Virus record (IMG/VR): IMGVR_UViG_3300030116_004360
Span: 1-64,000 of that record
Length of the DNA stretch: 64,000 bases
Direction: 5' to 3' (one strand)
From: a virus
Positions 60,542-64,000 of the stretch are shown here, one piece after another (position 1 is the first letter of the stretch; each line of letters starts with the position of its first letter). The translations under genes and the position numbers were made by a program. The notes beneath the pieces were generated by a model. That model did not search any database and was not told where the DNA came from. It saw nothing but the letters and a program-made list of their open reading frames with translations.

Positions 60542-61468
60542 TTATTCCTCCCTATCAAATCTTATTCCATTAACAAAATCATCTACTGTTATCATTTGTA
60601 ATAGTTCTCTCTTTGCTTTACCTTTTACTGTAAAACCTAAATCCCTTAGAAGTTCATTAGTATTATTTCTCGTAGAAACTGATGTTGTTTCTGTAACTTC
60701 TGCTATTCTTACTAAGGAAAAGTTTCTATGTAATATAGTTCTAGTTACATTCAACACTGTTGCAAAAAATGTTTTAGTTATTGGTTTTGGTTTAGCATAA
60801 TAAATGCCTTCGACGTATTTACCAATAATGTGAGCAGTTTTAAGAAACTCAAAATCATTAGGACATAATTTACTAACCAATAAATCTATTTCTTGAGGCA
60901 CATTTTTTTGTGCAATAACATGAGGATTTCTAAAAAATCGTGCTACGATTCTTACCTGCTTAAATAAACTTCTTTCACTAATATCTAACTTCTTAGCAGT
61001 TTGTTTAATAGTTATTGGTCTTCCTAACTCTTTTAGTGTAAAGAATGTTAAAGCACCTGCTCTAACTTCATAGGGTGTTCTTTTGAATAACCCAACACTA
61101 TGCGCCCTTCTACAATATTCTACAAGAGTTTCTTGTGATAAAGGTGTAAAATTTCCATCAGTCATTTCAGTTAAAGCCATCTTAGAATACTTAATATTTA
61201 TTTCTAAGGATTGGTGTTTTTTATGGCCGTGAAATTTTTCTGCTCTTTTAAGACGATAACCTATTCCTTCTTTTGCATTTATGGGTGCAGAACCTAATTG
61301 ACCTTTATCAGGAGAATGAATAGTTTCACCCGCCTTATTTAAACTATATGTTGTTTCTTCAAGTATAATTGATTCTGCTACTAATCCACAAGTATTACAA
61401 ACAAATGACCCTAATCGGTCATCAAGAGTATATTCTCTTTCTCCACATTCAAGACACGGTTCTCGCAT
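60542..61468 (-). CDS. tfb: Transcription factor B (TFB)
   Basis: A 308-residue protein. The zinc ribbon is C5-x2-C8...C24-x2-C27 (EPCLECGERE; GSFVCNTCGLV), then a B-reader region with NAKEGIGYRLKR, then two cyclin-like repeats (about 110-200 and 205-295), with SERSLFKQVRIVARFF and STRNNTNELLRDLGF as recognition-helix regions. Viral TFB could send the host polymerase to virus promoters such as the TTATATAC sites. It ends two bases before the E1-like gene starts. Confidence 0.9.
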   Translation of the reverse strand: MREPCLECGEREYTLDDRLGSFVCNTCGLVAESIILEETTYSLNKAGETIHSPDKGQLGSAPINAKEGIGYRLKRAEKFHGHKKHQSLEINIKYSKMALTEMTDGNFTPLSQETLVEYCRRAHSVGLFKRTPYEVRAGALTFFTLKELGRPITIKQTAKKLDISERSLFKQVRIVARFFRNPHVIAQKNVPQEIDLLVSKLCPNDFEFLKTAHIIGKYVEGIYYAKPKPITKTFFATVLNVTRTILHRNFSLVRIAEVTETTSVSTRNNTNELLRDLGFTVKGKAKRELLQMITVDDFVNGIRFDREE

Positions 61469-62669
61469 TAATAAATCCCTCCAAATTATTCCAATCTAAT
61501 CTACATTCATTCTGTCCACTAACATGATATTTTTCAATATAGCGTTTAATAGTATTTACCATAGCAACAGTCATTTCGTCATTTAATAATGCTAATGCTC
61601 TAGCACAGAATTGGTCACCAACAGAAGAATGTCTAGTCATATTATCAATACAAATAGGCCCATGAAGGGCTAATTTAGGTTTTAATCCATGTCCTCCTTC
61701 ATTGTGCTTAACAATAAATGTTGAAACCATTTGAATATCACTTTTATATTCAGCATCAGAAAGAACCCAATCTGCTAATTTACCTCTAACTATCATATAT
61801 GTTCTTTCTGCCTTTTCAATAATTCTAATTCTATTAGGATTAGAGCGTTGCATGGCTTCCATTAGTTCCTTTGCTCTTTCTTCAACAATATGTTGAGTTC
61901 TATTTTGTTCTAAAAATGCAACCATTAGTTTTTGTTGTGTTTCTGTTGGTTTTTTACCCATTAATTTTACCCATAACTTTTTCGGTGAAAGATGTTTCCA
62001 TGAACCACCTTTCTTTTCTTTCCAATAAAAGTTCATATATACATCTAAATCTTTAATAGAAATTGGAGCCCAAATTCCATCAGATATTTCAATTGCTAAT
62101 TGATTTTCACCAACCATTTCTACTCTAAATCTACAATCAACCTTTTCTCGTTCTTTATACCAATGAAAAGGTGCGCGATTTTCTAATGCATAAGAAACAT
62201 TCTCTGGTAAAATTAAGTTTCTTTCTAAGTAATTATATAATTCTATTGAGTCATTAGTAAAACATGACCTATAAATAGTTCTTGCTAAACTACGTAATAG
62301 ATTTTCCTTAGATGTAACTTTACCATTAATACCATATCTAGTTCCTTTTTTGTAGAAAAGAATAGGAAGTCCTTCACCACTAATAGATGAAGAACCAATA
62401 GTAACTACATAATTAAATTCTCTAGGCTTATCAATATCATATGAGTATCTACTTCTTCGCTTTCTAGTATTAAGCACATTATTTAAAAATTCATAAATTG
62501 CTTGAATTGTTGGTTCATGTGCCTGTCTAAAATTGCTAGGATTTAAAGTAACACGTTGTTCATAGATTTCATCTGATGAACTTTCATTTTTAACTGTAAT
62601 TCTTGTTTTATATTTAACTTGCGCTCTATCTGTCGCTTCTCTTATATTTATTTCATATGCATATACCAT
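61449..62669 (-). CDS. Unidentified 406-residue protein
   Basis: Begins MVYAYEINIREATDRAQVKY and shows an alternating alpha/beta pattern with basic patches (NTRKRRSRYSYDID). APFHWYKEREKVDCRFRVEM and the C-terminal CRLDWNNLEGFINA are distinctive but I do not recognise them. It overlaps the TFB start by 20 bases, so co-expression is likely. Confidence 0.6.
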   Translation of the reverse strand: MVYAYEINIREATDRAQVKYKTRITVKNESSSDEIYEQRVTLNPSNFRQAHEPTIQAIYEFLNNVLNTRKRRSRYSYDIDKPREFNYVVTIGSSSISGEGLPILFYKKGTRYGINGKVTSKENLLRSLARTIYRSCFTNDSIELYNYLERNLILPENVSYALENRAPFHWYKEREKVDCRFRVEMVGENQLAIEISDGIWAPISIKDLDVYMNFYWKEKKGGSWKHLSPKKLWVKLMGKKPTETQQKLMVAFLEQNRTQHIVEERAKELMEAMQRSNPNRIRIIEKAERTYMIVRGKLADWVLSDAEYKSDIQMVSTFIVKHNEGGHGLKPKLALHGPICIDNMTRHSSVGDQFCARALALLNDEMTVAMVNTIKRYIEKYHVSGQNECRLDWNNLEGFINARTVS

Positions 62670-62837
62670 TTACATCACATAATCCTTATCTTTAAAATTC
62701 TTTTTGCACTTATGGTGCATTTCTTGTTTTTGTTCTTCTGGTGTTAATAACTGATGACCACATATTCTACATCTAGTAGCAATTCTTCTATTATAATTAA
62801 ATTTACTATCCACATAATCGGGGTCATGTTCGGTCAT
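62670..62837 (-). CDS. 55-residue zinc-site protein
   Basis: From ATG 62837 behind GAGTGATATT (an ATG at 62855 is also in frame). The sequence includes ATRCRICGHQLL and MHHKCKKNF, giving C-x2-C...H-x2-C or H-H-x-C metal ligands. Basic C-terminus. One of several tiny zinc proteins in this module. Function unknown. Confidence 0.6.
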   Translation of the reverse strand: MTEHDPDYVDSKFNYNRRIATRCRICGHQLLTPEEQKQEMHHKCKKNFKDKDYVM

Positions 62838-62841
62838 AATA

Positions 62842-63153
62842 TCACTCTTCTTCATTGTTAATTTCTTCATATATACTATACTCTCTAATTAATTGATATT
62901 TACCATCTAAATATCCATATTTTCTGCGAGTAATAGTTTTGAAATCAGTTTCCATTAGCCCCATCATGATAGCATACATAATTACCATATTAAAGGGTTC
63001 TTTTTTTATTGAAGTCCAAGACCATTTTTGTCCTTGTATTGATAATGGTTTTTCACTATTCCATTTTATTCTCATAGCCTTTATTACTTCACTTTTATAA
63101 AAATTCTTTAATATCCAATCTGGATTTGCCTGTCCATCTACTATCTTAACCAT
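62842..63153 (-). CDS. Unidentified 103-residue protein
   Basis: MVKIVDGQANPDWILKNFYK starts a compact alpha/beta protein with an aromatic-rich middle (IKWNSEKPLSIQGQKWSWTS) and a basic segment (TDFKTITRRKYGYLDGKYQL). It ends in EEINNEEE. Overlaps the upstream gene by eight bases. No family recognised. Confidence 0.6.
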   Translation of the reverse strand: MVKIVDGQANPDWILKNFYKSEVIKAMRIKWNSEKPLSIQGQKWSWTSIKKEPFNMVIMYAIMMGLMETDFKTITRRKYGYLDGKYQLIREYSIYEEINNEEE

Positions 63154-63430
63154 CTACATCACCATTATTATTATAATATTCTAACATATTTTCTGTTTCT
63201 TTCTTTTTATTTTTCATCCACTGTGGATAACCCATAGCAATAGCATCATCAAGATGCCATAAAGCCTCAGTTATTTCTGAAACTACCATAAATATTCTAT
63301 TTTTATCAGAATAATGTAATGTTTCTGCTTTATAAATAGTATTCATAATTTTTATCCAATGTTCAGGTTCAAAATAATGCTCCCATTCAAGAACTATTCT
63401 TTTACATTCATGAAAATCCTTAAAAATCAT
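63146..63430 (-). CDS. Possible MazG-like helical protein
   Basis: A 94-residue helical protein. RIFMVVSEITEALWHLDDAI has E-x-x-E and D-D spacing that recalls the metal site of MazG-type nucleotide pyrophosphohydrolases. Neighbouring the reductase gene fits a nucleotide-metabolism role. The usual second acidic pair is not clear, so the call is weak. Overlaps the reductase stop by four bases. Confidence 0.4.
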   Translation of the reverse strand: MIFKDFHECKRIVLEWEHYFEPEHWIKIMNTIYKAETLHYSDKNRIFMVVSEITEALWHLDDAIAMGYPQWMKNKKKETENMLEYYNNNGDVDG

Positions 63431-64000
63431 ATTTCACAAACTCCACCTGCACACGCGGCTTCACCACTTAAATTAGTATTATCTTCTAATTCTTTTACAG
63501 ATGTTAAATCAATAGTTTTTAAGTGGGAAGCCAATTCATTAAATTGTTTCAACCCAATATCTTCAAATGGTGCTTGAACATAAGTTCCACCATCATAAGG
63601 TAATACAGATAAACCGTTGTAATAATGACGATTCATCCATAACCATTCTCCAACCGGAGTCCATTCATCTTCTTTAATAGATATTGTAGCAGATACATTA
63701 TGCGTATTCATACCATCAACGTGACCTCTTTGAACCCAACGGATTGAATATCTTTTAACACGCTCTAATAGGTCAAAAACATCCTCTGTTCTAACGATTG
63801 ACCCCTTTGGTGCGCGTTGAGGTATGCTAATTTTGGCCTCTGTTTCCTTCTTAAAAAAATCATCTTCAACTAATTCAGGATGATTAGCCTTCAAGTAAGG
63901 ATAAATCGCTTCACCCTTTCCAACACTAACTCTACGAATATAGTAATCATTATGATAAGCATGAATACCTGAAGAAGTCCCTAAAACTAGAGATGTTGTT
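63427..64000 (-). CDS. Ribonucleotide reductase, C-terminal part (partial, probably class II)
   Basis: The frame is open to the window end; the first visible residues read TTSLVLGTSSGIHAYHNDYY, then IRRVSVGKGEAIYPYL. Further on come VSATISIKEDEW, NRHYYNGLSVLPYDGGTYVQ, and the end EAACAGGVCEI with redox cysteines. These match adenosylcobalamin-dependent (class II) reductases. It supplies deoxynucleotides for virus DNA. The start lies beyond 64000. The class is judged from short motifs only. Confidence 0.8.
   Translation of the reverse strand, partial: TTSLVLGTSSGIHAYHNDYYIRRVSVGKGEAIYPYLKANHPELVEDDFFKKETEAKISIPQRAPKGSIVRTEDVFDLLERVKRYSIRWVQRGHVDGMNTHNVSATISIKEDEWTPVGEWLWMNRHYYNGLSVLPYDGGTYVQAPFEDIGLKQFNELASHLKTIDLTSVKELEDNTNLSGEAACAGGVCEI

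Noticed and set aside
1-64000. CRISPR arrays, tRNA genes, insertion sequences or an integrase
   Set aside because: No spaced direct repeats, no complete tRNA, and no transposase or integrase signature were seen. The Cas4-like nuclease stands without other CRISPR genes.

Overview
This window looks like most of the genome of a tailed, double-stranded DNA virus of an archaeon. The virion genes form a standard HK97-type head plus long-tail set: large terminase, portal, protease-scaffold fusion, HK97-like capsid, adaptor, tail terminator, tail tube, frameshifted tail chaperones, tape measure, hub and fibres. The replication and transcription genes are archaeal: split family B polymerase, PCNA, RFC, PriS-PriL-type primase, XPF-like nuclease, RPA-like protein, ATP-dependent DNA ligase and TFB. 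Most genes have a GGTGAT ribosome-binding site, which matches the 3' end of archaeal 16S rRNA. The DNA is strongly AT-rich. The gene content resembles the magroviruses proposed to infect Marine Group II Euryarchaeota (Poseidoniales). That assignment rests on gene content, not on a search. The contig is open at both ends, with a partial gene on the left and a partial ribonucleotide reductase on the right.

Layout. Bases 1-37,922 (all + strand) hold the virion module. It starts with the terminase and a LAGLIDADG-type protein, followed by a run of small, often very basic proteins that share an N-terminal W-x-x-[VIT]-L-K tag. The portal lies inside this run. Then come a large ligase-like protein, the protease-scaffold and the capsid. 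Next is a small membrane-linked block with an Arf-like GTPase. Connectors and tail follow, ending in a 2350-residue tail protein and a fibre. Bases 38,195-64,000 (all - strand) hold the early module: DNA replication and repair, two histone-fold proteins, a chaperonin and co-chaperonin, an E1-like enzyme next to a JAMM protease, TFB and the reductase. The two modules converge on about 270 bases of noncoding DNA at 37,923-38,194. These bases contain an unusually GC-rich island with a TATA box upstream, several good hairpins and an oligo-T end, which is a candidate structured RNA.

How it fits together. TFB may redirect the host RNA polymerase. The reductase supplies deoxynucleotides. Primase, an AAA+ helicase candidate, PolB, PCNA and RFC copy DNA, and the Sak4-like, Cas4-like, XPF-like and ligase proteins recombine and repair it. 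Several proteins end in PCNA-binding (PIP) boxes, including a 37-residue mini-protein. Chaperonin and scaffold assemble the head, and the tagged basic proteins may be packaged with the DNA.

Most interesting points: the shared N-terminal tag, the Arf-like GTPase block, the candidate RNA, the E1/JAMM pair, the viral histone folds, the split polymerase, and several very small genes (30-59 codons) that are easily missed.
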